64,000 nt of DNA from Incurvaria masculella. Taxonomy: Eukaryota; Arthropoda; Insecta; Lepidoptera; Incurvariidae. Every line of letters begins with the position of its first letter. The stretch's first letter is position 1. Shown here one piece after another: positions 53,461-63,604 of the stretch. The notes under the pieces were generated by a model. It did no database searches. It was not told the origin of the DNA and was given only the letters and a program-made list of their open reading frames with translations. The stretch spans positions 1,189,021 through 1,253,020 of the forward strand of contig OX335642.1 in NCBI GenBank assembly GCA_946894095.1, read 5' to 3'. The position numbers and the translations under genes are program-made.

Positions 53461-54255
53461 TACCTGAGAGTAGATACTCGTATTATCACACGACCTTGTG
53501 TGTATTGTTACTAAATGGCTTTTACTATACCTATACGTTTACAGTAAACAATATTATGCACACAATGATTTTGTTACAACACATGACTTTAAATGAAACG
53601 TAAACACAAATATATTTTAAATACATGTTTGCATTTTTCTTATTTTCCTATCTTATTCTATCTTTATCTTTGTTTCTTGTTTTTTTACTTCTTTATCCTC
53701 ATCATATTATTATTAAAATGCTATCACAGAAATAATTAATTACAGAAATTAAGAACCATCTAATTAACCCGAAGTGTAAAACTACGAGCAGCTACCATTC
53801 AGTTAGTAAGGAAACCTTCAGTTCATGCAGCTTTATGAAGAAGTCATGGGAATAAATGCAAAAACTTGTATTATTTTTAAGTGCACCGGAAAATCTGTAA
53901 AAGCCAATACTCAATTTATACCCCAGCGTAATAGATTTATAGAAAAAAATATGTATTTGGCTCATGCTGCCTTTATTTCTACATTTTGAAAATCACAATT
54001 TACAGTATTTTTGCACCATGGTAAAAAGATATTTTTATGTCTGAAATGCAGACAATAAATTTCCATGTTTGATATTTTAAAAACATTTTACAATTTATCA
54101 GATCTTGATTATAGGTGGACGCGAGAGAGAAGTCGAATATTTCCATTTTGTTTAAGCCTTCTCCAATATTTTAGTTTGTACATTCAATAGATCGTCCGAA
54201 GCACTACTTCCTCAAATTTCCTGAAAATCCACAGTCAAAGCTCGATACTAAAATG
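53461..54255. other. AT-rich stretch; presumed start of an intron of the gene at 54266
   Basis: No exon or repeat recognised. If the minus-strand first exon at 54332-54266 is real, this is its first intron. Confidence 0.3.
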
Positions 54256-54265
54256 TCTACGTTAC

Positions 54266-54332
54266 CTTTTTCAGCGGAAGCGGAAGTCACGAGCAGCAGT
54301 GCTGCCACCATCAGGCGCGCGGAGGTCGCCAT
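54266..54332 (-). CDS. First coding exon of a secreted or membrane protein (candidate host gene)
   Basis: On the minus strand an ATG at 54332 opens MATSARLMVAALLLVTSASA followed by Glu-Lys. This is a textbook signal peptide: Arg near the start, a hydrophobic core (LMVAALLLV) and an A-X-A cleavage site (ASA). Right after the second codon following the predicted cleavage, the sequence AAAAAG meets GTAACG, a usable splice donor (GT at 54265-54264). The exon is GC-rich (GCGCGCCTGATGGTGGC), unlike its surroundings. Upstream on the same strand about 90 nt of GC-richer DNA (CGGTTGGCGGCCCTGCGGGA) would be 5' UTR. If not spliced, the frame closes after 18 more codons. Later exons must lie at lower coordinates; none was identified, so the protein cannot be named. 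Confidence 0.5.
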
Positions 54333-54425
54333 GTCGCCTGAGTTCCCGCAGGGCCGCCAACCGCACCTCAAACTCTCAACATACCACGAACCACTAGCGA
54401 CCCCAGCACGGGCACACTTTAATTA
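54333..54425 (-). promoter_or_regulatory. Likely 5' UTR/promoter-proximal DNA of the gene at 54266
   Basis: This GC-richer stretch directly precedes the candidate start codon on the minus strand. No TATA box is visible between 54333 and 54480. The start context (AGGCGACATGG) is acceptable. Confidence 0.3.
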
Positions 54426-54599
54426 TCCTTAGAGCACTTTTAATAACACTTTTCCTTAAGTAGAAGTTACAAATTCCTCTCATTCAAATCACCAACAAGC
54501 ACTTGAAATATTCGTATTTACACTGAGTCGAAATGTCGATAATTTACAGAAGTACCTGTAAACAAAAGAAATTACCTTATTATTACATATTCCTTCTGG

Positions 54600-55138
54600 T
54601 TAGGCCATAATGTCTTCGCTTAATCTATGGCTGTGTGGTTCTATTCTGCATGACCCTAGTCCTATCCTTGTTCCCCGCATACACATGTCCATCTCTCTTT
54701 CACCTGATGGAGCGAAGATTGACAGCGTCTGCTGAAAAGGCTGAAAGGCCCAACTTTCAGTGCAATTTTTGATACCGCGATGCACGGACACGCCATTTCA
54801 TCGTAGCACCGGTTCCCGCCAAACCTATCTCGCCGCCGCCGTGTCCTCAGGTACCCAGGAGTACCTCGCCAGTACCGCGTGTGCTCGAATCCTACGAACA
54901 ATCCAAAGGACTTTCTGTACTCTTCATCGTCGAGGACACAGTGTTCCTGAACCGCATCCTGTGGGAGGAGTAGCGTGGTGGCCACCCGCACACGTCTGGA
55001 AGTCTCTATCGTGGTGAGTCGCCCCACCTTGATTTATCCTAACCCCTAGACGATTGTGCATTGCATGGGACCACATACCATTTAGTTTTGGGAACTTATA
55101 TAGGCCTTCCATTTACATTACCTTTACAAACACCCATC
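54600..55138. other. Moderately GC-rich stretch, possible interspersed repeat
   Basis: From about 54780 to 55020 the composition changes to GC-rich (GGCGGCGAGATAGG-type on the minus strand). Frames overlap on both strands (54662-55027 minus, 121 codons; 54760-55017 plus, 85 codons) with no motif I can name. It abuts the telomere-type array, and decayed retroelement or host upstream sequence are both possible. Confidence 0.3.
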
Positions 55139-55140
55139 GT

Positions 55141-55196
55141 AACCTAACCTAACCTAACCTAACCTAACCTAACCTAACCTAACCTAACCTAACCTA
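55141..55196. repeat. Interstitial telomere-type repeat, (AACCT)11
   Basis: Eleven uninterrupted copies of AACCT (TTAGG on the minus strand) are present. TTAGG is the canonical telomere repeat of most insects, including Lepidoptera. It ends at TATCCGCGCC and begins after CCATCGT. Confidence 0.95.
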
Positions 55197-56460
55197 TCCG
55201 CGCCACCACATTTATCTAAAAGGTTGGTTTTTGATTACCGAGAAACAACTACATTTATGGACCTTGTGGTCGTTATGCCAGCATAAATTATCAAAATCGT
55301 AATTTCACTGATTTTACTAGTGATAATAAAAAAAACCGTATTTTTATCAGTCATTAATATTACACGTAACATACACATACCAACAACACGAACCAACTAT
55401 GGCAAACAAATACTTAAAAAGGCTTACTTATTTAGCTCAATGTTTTGTCCACCAAACTATGGTCATCTACGTACAGTATTCGCTAAGCGACCTGAATGAC
55501 CTCTGAACACCTACATCCTGTTCGAAATTTCAGAGACCCTTCAGAACGCGTCGCGATTCCTGAAGATAACTAACTGAAGAGCTACCTTAGTAAGCTGAAC
55601 ACTGTGTATACGTAAATATAAAAAATAAATCGAAAAACAGTGAACATGTAAACAAACATATCACTAAGAAATTGTAATATCATTTAAACTAGGATTTTGT
55701 AAGAAATGATGATGGCAATATTTTAGTGAAATAACAATTTCACTATTGACCATATCACGATGACGGTGACATTATTTGGCACAAAGGCCGACTTTCAAGC
55801 CCACTTCTGTACCATCGAGCAATTCCTACATTCGCTCACGATGTTTACCTTCACCTGCATTCGTGTCTGACATGGACTTTACAAGCCACAGAATAAGTAA
55901 TAATCAAGCTCGAAACAATTTAAAGCGGTGGAGCCGGTGAAATACATGGTATATTATTTATCGCAAGTTTCAGTGAGAATCCTATAAAGATACATTTTAA
56001 TGTAAGCAGAAATGGAACGCGTTTGATCACTCGACAGCAGCTTGTGGAAATATCTGGACGTAATGAATAAATTTAGACTCGCAAACTTTCAGAATCTTTA
56101 TTGTTCTTATTTAAAGAATGAGCCGGGAGAGCTCAAGTGTCGGCCGATGTTTGAAATTGTATCTCGGTCCAGTGAACGATATAAAGGCTCATTTATGGAA
56201 AGAATTGGAAGGCCGAGCGAAGCGCAAAGAGTAACATCTCTGTTTCAGCTTGGGCAAAACAGCTTTCGCATGTACGGCGTCGCATTTCTCTACCGAATCC
56301 CGTGACATTTTGTAAGCAGATTCGATCATTATACTATAGATTATTTTTGTCAATTCAGTTTTTGGATTTTTTTCAAGATGAAAGTGAACTCATATTGAAA
56401 GAGAATTTCAAGAGAATCTTTTAAAACGCTCAAAGATGTCACAAAACTTGTTCTGTGACA
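55197..56460. other. AT-rich stretch, no recognised gene
   Basis: One frame of 87 codons (56042-56305, plus) has no motif or splice context I recognise. Confidence 0.4.
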
Positions 56461-56473
56461 AGACCCAAAGCGT

Positions 56474-56490
56474 TAGGTTAGGTTAGGTTA
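56474..56490. repeat. Short telomere-type repeat (TTAGG)3
   Basis: GTTAGGTTAGGTTAGTTAG is a three-unit array in the opposite orientation to the one at 55141, about 1.3 kb away. Confidence 0.6.
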
Positions 56491-56814
56491 GTTAGATATA
56501 TAAATAGCAAAGTGAGAAAAAATACAACAAATATATTCGGATTTTGTTTAAAGGTGCGCGGTGAACATTTATTCAGTTTTAAGCAATGCAAAGACAGACT
56601 CGCGAGGTACAGCTCAGAGAGCCACTACCACTACCACTTGTCAGTCGCCTGTCTTCGAAAATAACGATTAAATTGTATCCTAACGATTATTTATATTATA
56701 GTCGAAATTTCTATGTAGATATTTTAATAAAATTTATCGAGAATTATAACAATTGTGTATAATAAATATGCTTGATAATTGTATGTTTTGAATGGATACG
56801 ACATTACCGTTATC

Positions 56815-56915
56815 TCATTAATTTTGAGTTTCAGCGACATCTACATTTAAAGCATTGTAATCAGATTTTGAAAATAATATTGGTCGTGACATTCGTCAGA
56901 AGCAGGATTAGTTGC
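56815..56915 (-). mobile_element. Second-family SINE-like repeat, partial copy
   Basis: GACATCTACATTTAAAGCAT, AATATTGGTCGTGACATTCG and TCAGAAGCAGGATTAG match 46535-46640. The B-box part is degraded. Confidence 0.4.
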
Positions 56916-56989
56916 TTATAGATTTTTTAAAAATCTAATTATAATGCTTCAAATGTAGACGTCGCTGGAACTCGAAATTTAATGGAAAG

Positions 56990-57085
56990 CAGTGGTTCCG
57001 TACCGCTGAGTGCCGGGAGGACTGGAGAAGGATTGGAAAGGCGTATGTCCAGCAGTGGACGCAAACACGCTGACTGACTGACTGC
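56990..57085 (+). mobile_element. LINE 3'-end fragment (GTCCAGCAGTGGACG type)
   Basis: TACCGCTGAGTGCCGGGAGG, GGAGAAGGATTGGAAAGGCG, ATGTCCAGCAGTGGACGC and TGACTGACTGACTG are the same tail as the minus-strand copy at 11405-11510. Confidence 0.65.
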
Positions 57086-58185
57086 TCTACATAATTATTT
57101 CTGTTTGCTGCCACGTACTTTTGTCTGCACTCCAAAGGTTAGTAGGTAGAGAATGGCCTTGGGTATTAAACCCTCTGCTTGAAACCATTTTTAACCGACT
57201 TCATGAAAAGTTATCCATCAAAGTATATTGGTAACATCGTATTGCCATACGTGTACTTTAAACATGTTTTATATATGTAGCGGTCGTCGAACTCTGGCCA
57301 AACTATTTGTGGCACAAGATTGTTATACGCGGGGAGTAGAAGAATGTATATGTCAAGGTTAAAGTTCGAAATCGGTTTAAGTCCGAAACAAGATTTATTT
57401 TTGAGTGATTTAATTTTGAAATAATTGTGTTATTTTGTATTTTCGGTTGCATGAGATTGTTCTAGTTTCAAATCAGTATTGTAGAGTGCATGTTAAGAAT
57501 TAATAGATTAGTTAAGTAAATATATTTCTAATAATTATGTTTTAAAATACCTACATACATAATTACGTAGATATTATATAGTTATGGCACTATCAAACGT
57601 ATCGAAGAAGATATTGTTTAAATTAAAATAACTTATTTCCGCTCAGCTAATACACAAATTAATAAAACGTTTTAAAATATTGCTACGATCATTGGTTATT
57701 GCAGACTTTACACATGCAAAAAGAAAAAAGTCACTTATTTTAAGTGATTGCCTGATATCGGCCGAAAAAACAAAATTTGTCCTGATTGTGTTCACGCAGA
57801 AATAAAAAAAATCAATGTTCTGACTTTATTCGTAGCAAATATATTTCGAACTAAGACCAGATTGCTTCGGGTTCAATACGACTGATACATCGCTTTATAG
57901 TCGTAATAATTGCTTGTATGGCATAATTCGGAGGTAAGTACTATTTAAAATACATCTGTAAGCCTAAATAGGCTTATATTGGTCATAAATAAGTACCTTG
58001 TACTCTTGCATAGACTTGAATCGGTCTAACGTAAGTAATTTTTAAGCTTTTGTAAGGTTACTACGCGCATAGTAATGCATTTGTGAAAATAATCGTGTAT
58101 ATTATATATAGCACGTGCGAGTGACTGAAGAATTACGGAATTCATATTTAAAAAATCATGTGTGTAACGTTATTGTTTTTTTATG
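57086..58185. other. AT-rich stretch, no recognised gene
   Basis: No repeat family, motif-bearing frame or GC island was seen. Confidence 0.4.
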
Positions 58186-58460
58186 CAACCTGACATGGAT
58201 GGTTAATACCACACAACTACCGTTATTATATAAGCCCAATAAACTACATTCCCGTAGGAATTAGGTGCCATGCCAAGACCTTCCCTTTATTAGCACGGCG
58301 ACGTTGCACTGGATGGAAAAACGGACAATTTTTCATTGCCGCCTGACCATCTTATAATCCGATGCGATGGTACCAACCCGGGCGGGCTTAAGCCCTACCA
58401 CCTAGTAGGGGAAGGGGACCTACAGTTTTACAAGGATTCCGAACCATGGAGCAGCTCGCA
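58186..58460 (-). mobile_element. T5-SINE copy, reverse orientation, head missing
   Basis: It reads ACCTGACATGGATGGTTAAT (tail), AGGTGCCATGCCAAGACCTT, ACAATTTTTCATTGCCGCCT, TCCGATGCGATGGTACCAAC, CCCTACCACCTAGTAGGGGA and AAGGATTCCGAACCATGGAG. It is one of the least diverged bodies; it stops before the promoter head, as 5'-truncated SINEs do. Confidence 0.85.
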
Positions 58461-58725
58461 TTGATTCAGCGTCATTCAATGATTACAATAACATTATTTT
58501 ACAGAATGACTTGGTTTTTAGTCAAAATAATAATGACTCTTATTAAATATGAAGCTTTTGCAACTATTTTTTGTTTCATTTTCAGAAACCATTGTAAATG
58601 TAGGAGCATATTTTTTCTTAAATATAATTTGCTTCCGAATATGCTATTCGAGAAAACGTAGCTTATAATTGCTCTACAAAAGTGTCTTCGTTCGCATGTT
58701 ATTATTCGTGATTGAGAAATAAGAC

Positions 58726-59087
58726 TTAAGGTGGCCCCGTAAGCATCAGAAAATTTCGCCTCACATACAAACGTAGTTTACTAATCATTTGAAAACCACT
58801 GTTCCAATTTACTTGATATTTGGTATCACATATCTGGCAATAAATATCTATGTCTGCATGTCTTTGTTTTTTCGGTAAATGTATCCTGAGACAAGCCACA
58901 GAGAAAACAAAATGTGTATGAAGATTTTGTGTCTGCTTCCATCTGATTCGGTTTTGATTTTTCAAAAAAACAAAAGCGTGTTGCCTGCTATTAGGTATCA
59001 AATATTAATTCCCCATTTCCACAGTGCTTTCCAAATGATTAATAAACTACGTTTGTTTGGGGAGCATAGCTTACGGGCCGTTCTTAA
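58726..59087. mobile_element. MITE family C, copy 2 (TTAA-flanked)
   Basis: The left end is TTAAGGTGGCCCCGTAAGC and the right end, reverse complemented, is TTAAGAACGGCCCGTAAGC. Subterminal ACAAACGTAGTTTACTAATC is mirrored by TTAATAAACTACGTTTGTTT. The first few bases (GGTGGCC) resemble family A, so the left tip may be chimeric. The apparent ORF 58879-59325 overlaps it and is not a gene. Confidence 0.85.
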
Positions 59088-60145
59088 CGTTTTAAGCCTA
59101 TTCTTACTGATCTGTGGCTTGTATAGCACAGGTAAGCTCCAAAACGATTATAAGAGCTTTATTAGTATATCATTCTTACAAGGTACGTGTTGTGAGATAA
59201 CTTTGCTAGTTGATGCAGAGAAGATTCATGTCGGTTTAAGAAGCGGTATCGTACCACATAGCATCATGTGTGCCTCCGACCCCGGGGAAAAGGAACATGT
59301 ATATAGAGGCTATAACAAAATATAGGCCCAAGATGAAAATACATCAGTAAAATTTCCCTTCTACGTGCACGCATGACATCTCGTCACCTAATTTGTATTC
59401 CAGGAGGGTTTGTTTTTAATTCGACCTTCTCTCGTCTTCTCCGCGTCACCCGGCGAACTGACGCTACCAGTCGATGTCGCTCGCGCTCCCAGGGCGGGCT
59501 CTTCGGGGCGGGGGTCGTCTGGGCGGGGGGGGGAGGGGTCACCCTGCCCACGCTAGTCCTTCCCTCTGACGTGTTAAGCGGACGATATAATAAACCAAAT
59601 AATTTGCCTGCAGGGTGTAATTAAATGAATATCTAGCCTTCTAGTGCAGGGATTCTTAACCTTTAGACCTCTTACGGAATTTTCAAAAATATGATGCATC
59701 CCTCCAGAACTAATTGATGGAAACGAAAATAATAAATAAAAAGTAAAATACCTACACTTTTTAGATTAATCACGAGCAAAATGTATTGCCATCAATCAAT
59801 CATGGACCCCAGGACTTTAAATTTAATTTTAAATTATTTTTAAAGATATTCATTAATATTATTTAATGTTTTTTATTTTAAATTAATGTACAGCCATTTT
59901 AATTAAATTATATCCCGGATAAGCATATTTTTGTGTCACTGGATATGGATTGCTACAACCACACCGACTGCTTCGCCACAAAAGAAACTCCTCCAAGGTC
60001 CAGACATCTCCATACAGAAATTCATCAAAATTGCTTTAGCGGTTTAGGCGTGAAAACGCAACAGATAGACAGAGTTAATTTCACATTTATAATATTAGTA
60101 TTAATTTGTACAAATCAAATATATGCTTTTTTATATTATCAGCCT
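59088..60145. other. No recognised gene; GC-rich patch with a G run at 59400-59580
   Basis: GTCGTCTGGGCGGGGGGGGG at about 59512-59531 lies in a CpG-rich patch. No exon could be supported. The rest is AT-rich. Confidence 0.4.
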
Positions 60146-60147
60146 CT

Positions 60148-60370
60148 AAGTGAAGCAATTGTGGGCGCGGTTGGGTTCTGGATGGGAGACCGTTTTAGAT
60201 TTTTGAGGCTGGTTGTGGTTCGCATTCCACGTAAAAGTGTAGGCAAGGCAAAATAGGTGGCAGTTTAAATCTTTAAATACTGCGCATACAATTGCATTGA
60301 ACAAAAAATGGTCGAAATAATAATGAAAATTGTAAGGGAACCTACAGTTTTACTTGGAATCGGACCCATG
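60148..60370 (+). mobile_element. T5-SINE, 5S-type head, decayed, joined to an inverted body scrap
   Basis: TGGGCGCGGTTGGGTTCTGG and ATGGGAGACCGTTTTAGA form the 5S-like head. TTGTGGTTCGCATTCCACGT and AAAAGTGTAGG start the body, and ATGGTCGAAATAATAATGAA continues it to about 60330. Next comes a scrap in the opposite direction (GGGAACCTACAGTTTTACTT, GGAATCGGACCCATG). Confidence 0.7.
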
Positions 60371-61025
60371 AACGAGCAATTCCTGTCGCCTCTTACGACA
60401 TGTTCGAAAAGAACTGCAGTGGGCTTGTGCACATTTTAAGTTTTTAAGGGTGAAATTATTTTTTTTACGCAATATTAATTTAATTTTAGTTGTAAAATAA
60501 TTCGGTTCCAGAAACGACTTCCATTGCCGACAAAACTTTAACTGAAAGTGACGTAACGGAACGAACAAACTTAATAAAGATCAGAAATAAACGTTTCATG
60601 TGCATTTGGCTGGGCGCCAGTTGTGGACGAGGCGGTCGCTAGTGGCGTCCCTCTCGCACGGCCCGCCCCGATAGGCGAGAGCGAGACAGCACGGCACTGT
60701 TGGAAATACTTCCGGCTTTCAATTAAAAGCGAATGGTATCTGAGGTTTCGCTAACGGTGAATGCGGATCAATGAATCGTGAATTCAATTGTTTTGTCAGA
60801 GTGACACTTCACTGAACTTTCATAATTTACCAAATATTAATATGTCTCCTTTTTTTAAGGTGATCTTTTTTTTAGGTAAACATTTTGTCATAATTTGGAG
60901 GGACATTACCGATTAAAGGCAAACAAGATAAAAACATTTGAGTTCGATGGCATGAAAGTGTATTTATATTTGAAGAAGCGTAAATATAAATAAATTATAC
61001 GAATTTCTGTTCCAACATTCATTAA
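60371..61025. other. No recognised gene; GC-rich patch at 60600-60720
   Basis: GGGCGCCAGTTGTGGACGAG to GCGAGAGCGAGACAGCACGG is a CpG-rich patch of unknown role. The rest is AT-rich. Confidence 0.4.
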
Positions 61026-61026
61026 G

Positions 61027-61575
61027 CTTGGTTGCACCAAGTACTGATGCATCATTATCGACACTTAAGAACGGCCCGTAAGCTATGCTCCCCATACAAA
61101 CGTAGTTTACTAATAATTTGGAAACCGCTATTCCAATTAAATTGATATTTAATATCTAATATCAGGTAACAAATATCCGTGTCTGCATGCTTTTGTTTTT
61201 TTGAAAGATGCAAACCGAATGAAATGAGAGCAAAAAGAAAATCTTCATACGAATTTTGTTTTCTCTGTGGTTTGACCCAGAATACATTTACCGAAAAAAC
61301 AAAGGCATGCAGGCACAGATATTTGTAGCCTAATATTAGATACCAAATATCAAGTAAGTTGGAACTTTGGTTTTCAAATGATTAGTAAACTACGTTTGTA
61401 TGGGAGGCGAAATTTTCAGGTGCTTACGGGCGGACCTTAAAGGGCCTTTAGTGTAGATTAAAGTACTACAAGTAGTAATTACTAAAATGCTGATTGCCTT
61501 GTACTGGTTGTTAGCTCTTAAGAAAGGCCCTAAATACGTGCCGATTAGGCTAATCAGCACATGGTGAAAAAGACC
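61027..61575. mobile_element. Foldback repeat family F, copy 3, split by MITE C
   Basis: The 5' part GGTTGCACCAAGTACTGATG to TATCGACACTTAA ends at 61068. The 3' part resumes after MITE C as AGGGCCTTTAGTGTAG, with TTGCCTTGTACTGGTTGT, CTTAAGAAAGGCCCTAAATA and AATCAGCACATGGTGAAA. Confidence 0.8.
61065..61440. mobile_element. MITE family C, copy 3 (full length, nested in F)
   Basis: The ends are TTAAGAACGGCCCGTAAGC and GTGCTTACGGGCGGACCTTAA. Inner inverted marks are ACAAACGTAGTTTACTAATA / ATTAGTAAACTACGTTTGTA and GTGTCTGCATGCTTTTGTTT / AACAAAGGCATGCAGGCACA. The TTAA at each end is the duplicated target, as shown by the uninterrupted CACTTAAAGGGCC in F copy 2 (29290). Confidence 0.95.
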
Positions 61576-61764
61576 CCAAGCCATTACATACATAACCTGG
61601 GTTAGAATAAGTAACTCTTAATCAAGTGTTTATGAAAACTACAACATCGGAAATTAATAATTATTTATTTTAATTTTTAAAGTGTTTTGGGTAAAAATAT
61701 GTTTAATTTTTTTTCCAATTTTTTTTAGTAAAAGACCAGCTATCAAAATTCCTTTCCACATCAT

Positions 61765-62340
61765 GTTTAAATGGACCGGATGTTCATGATGAGATATATA
61801 TGCATACATACCTTCACGCCGTTTCTCGGAGGGGTAGGCAGAGATTTTATTTATTTTTATTTTATTTTCATCAAACAAACAGACATGTACATGATTAGAA
61901 ACATTATTAACTTAAGATTAGACATTTAACAATAACAAGTATTGGATTTGATGGGTGAACAAGTTAATAAAATAAAATAACTGCAGCCTACAAAAGAACT
62001 GAATTCTGAGTAGAAGGCGGCATTCGACATAGAATTGTTAAAAAAAAAAAGGTGAACGCACACTTACTATGTGGCAAGCTGAATAAAGTCATGCCATACG
62101 GTACGATCACAGCACACCTCTTTCGCTTCATCTACGGACATACGTCTTTTCATACATGCTCTACGATTACGGGTGCAAAGTACCAGACCTTTACGAAGAA
62201 TTACATTGATTTGGTCGTGGTACGTTCTTCTAAGTCGCCCGGGCACGACCCTTCCGCTCACTTCTGCTCTGTAAATTTGTTTCGTCATTATTTCGTCATC
62301 CATTCGTTCCATATGTCCAAATCATCTTAGCACTCCTTTC
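61765..62340 (-). mobile_element. LINE 3' end with C-terminal coding remnant
   Basis: The minus-strand frame 62312-62067 reads MERMDDEIMTKQIYRAEVSG, then RLRRTYHDQI and RNRRACMKRRMSVDEAKEVC. This H/MERM-D-R--K-IY----SG-RGRPRR pattern with RRACM-R-M-VDEAK-VC is the familiar C-terminal end of a lepidopteran LINE ORF2. The 3' end with TTCACGCCGTTTCTCGGAGG / GGTAGGCAGAG in reverse lies near 61800-61850. Only about 80 codons remain. Confidence 0.7.
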
Positions 62341-62608
62341 TCGATTATAGTCCTTGAGATATTACGTTGTATAAAAAACTTTGGGTAATTGTCGACTAAA
62401 ATTTAATCCAACTAAGCACCTGAGCAAATATTTTGCTAGCCCTGTTCTAGACTGAGGAGCGAGGACGAGATCGGATCGGGGCCGATGAACGAACGACGAC
62501 GCTAATTTTTATTAAACTTAAACTTGTGGTAGTGTGTTGTTTTAAAAATAATTGTGGCCAATGTGGCGTATTATCTTTCAAATTTACGTATAATTCATTA
62601 GTACTAAA
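62341..62608. other. No recognised gene
   Basis: A short GC-rich patch (62450-62510) carries no supported feature. Confidence 0.4.
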
Positions 62609-62909
62609 TAAACCGGCTAAATGCGAGTTTGACTCGCACGCGAAGGGTTCCGTACCATCGTACAAATTTTATACAAAAAAACACGTTTGTTGTATTTAAT
62701 TAAAACAATATTTTTTATTAACAGGTAGATAGCTGAAATTTTCACAGAGTGTGTATTTATTTTGCCGCTATAACAACAAATAGGTAAGATTAAAAAATAA
62801 TTAAAATTAAAGGGGGCTCCCATACAAAAAACGTGATTTTTTTGTTTTATTTTTTACGATGGTACGGAACCCTTCGTGTGCGAGTCCGACTCGCACTTGG
62901 CCGGTTTTT
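62609..62909. mobile_element. Two CGAG element halves joined head to head (foldback)
   Basis: The left part (62609-62690) is the plus-oriented 5' end: AACCGGCTAAATGCGAGTTT, CGAAGGGTTCCGTACCATCG. The right part (62715-62909) is the minus-oriented 5' half: TTTTCACAGAGTGTGTATTT, TTTTGCCGCTATAACAACAA, GGTACGGAACCCTTCGTGTG, CGAGTCCGACTCGCACTTGG. Both outer ends are thus the same terminus, and the two can fold into a hairpin. Confidence 0.85.
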
Positions 62910-63153
62910 ATGTATATATTTTCGGTAACTCATTATAATTTGCATGTGATGAACGGGCTGACAGTTTTCCTTACCGACAATAAAAAAAAATGAGACACCT
63001 ATTATAAATACATGCAAATATGCAATGTGGTATCTTCATTGCAGACTACAAAAACTCATTCTTAGTAAATCGGAATATGAAATCACTCAAGTTGCTATCC
63101 TGTCACACCTCTGTCGTTGTCTTGTTCTAACACCTGTTTGTCTAATTACACAG

Positions 63154-63265
63154 CAGCTGCGGAGCCGCCCGAGTCCGCTGTCCCGCCCAGAGCGCGAGCC
63201 TTCCGCCCTTGCCACGACTACGACTGTTGGTACACCTGCATTGATACAACCCTGCGAAGCGCACG
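63154..63265 (+). CDS. Candidate internal exon of an unknown host gene
   Basis: A pyrimidine-rich tract (TTGTTCTAACACCTGTTTGT) and TTACACAG form a good splice acceptor ending at 63153 (or 63156). The following 112 nt are GC-rich, with mostly G/C third positions, and end at ACG before GTATTT, a modest donor. The most protein-like frame gives AAEPPESAVPPRARAF, then RPCHDYDCWYTCIDTTLRSA, with three closely spaced Cys and aromatic residues. I do not recognise the family. A secreted Cys-containing peptide is one possibility, and frame choice is uncertain because the other frames are also open. AT-rich DNA and CGAG elements flank it on both sides. Confidence 0.35.
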
Positions 63266-63348
63266 GTATTTTTTTTATTTGGTTTTATCAATAGAATATA
63301 ATACTGAGGTTTCAATTTATTAATGGTAAGAATATTGATTGTGAGAAA

Positions 63349-63604
63349 TAAAAACTGGCCAAGTGCGAGTCGGACTCGCACACGAAGGGAACCATCCAAA
63401 AATATTTAACACAAAAAATCAGGTATTTTCAAAAGGGCGACCATTAATTTTTATTGTTTTTAATTTTACTTATTTACTGTTATAGCGGCAAAATTACGGT
63501 TCACGAGATACAGCCCTGCGATAGACGGACGGACGGATGGACGGACTAACAGCGGAGGCTTAGTAATATGGTTCCGTTGGCACCCTTTGGGTACGGAACC
63601 CTAA
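63349..63604 (+). mobile_element. CGAG element, full copy with small internal deletion
   Basis: It runs from AAACTGGCCAAGTGCGAGTC, through TTATAGCGGCAAAATTACGG (the AATAAATACAC...TACCTA block is deleted) and GACGGACGGACGGATGGACG, to GGGTACGGAACCCTAACAAT. Confidence 0.85.

Noticed and set aside
54662..55027. 121-codon minus-strand frame next to the telomere-type array
   Set aside because: Frames are open on both strands, with no domain and no splice support; kept only as an unassigned GC-rich stretch.
58879..59325. 148-codon open frame
   Set aside because: Its first half lies inside MITE C copy 2 and its second half in unique AT-rich DNA; no motif and no splice context.
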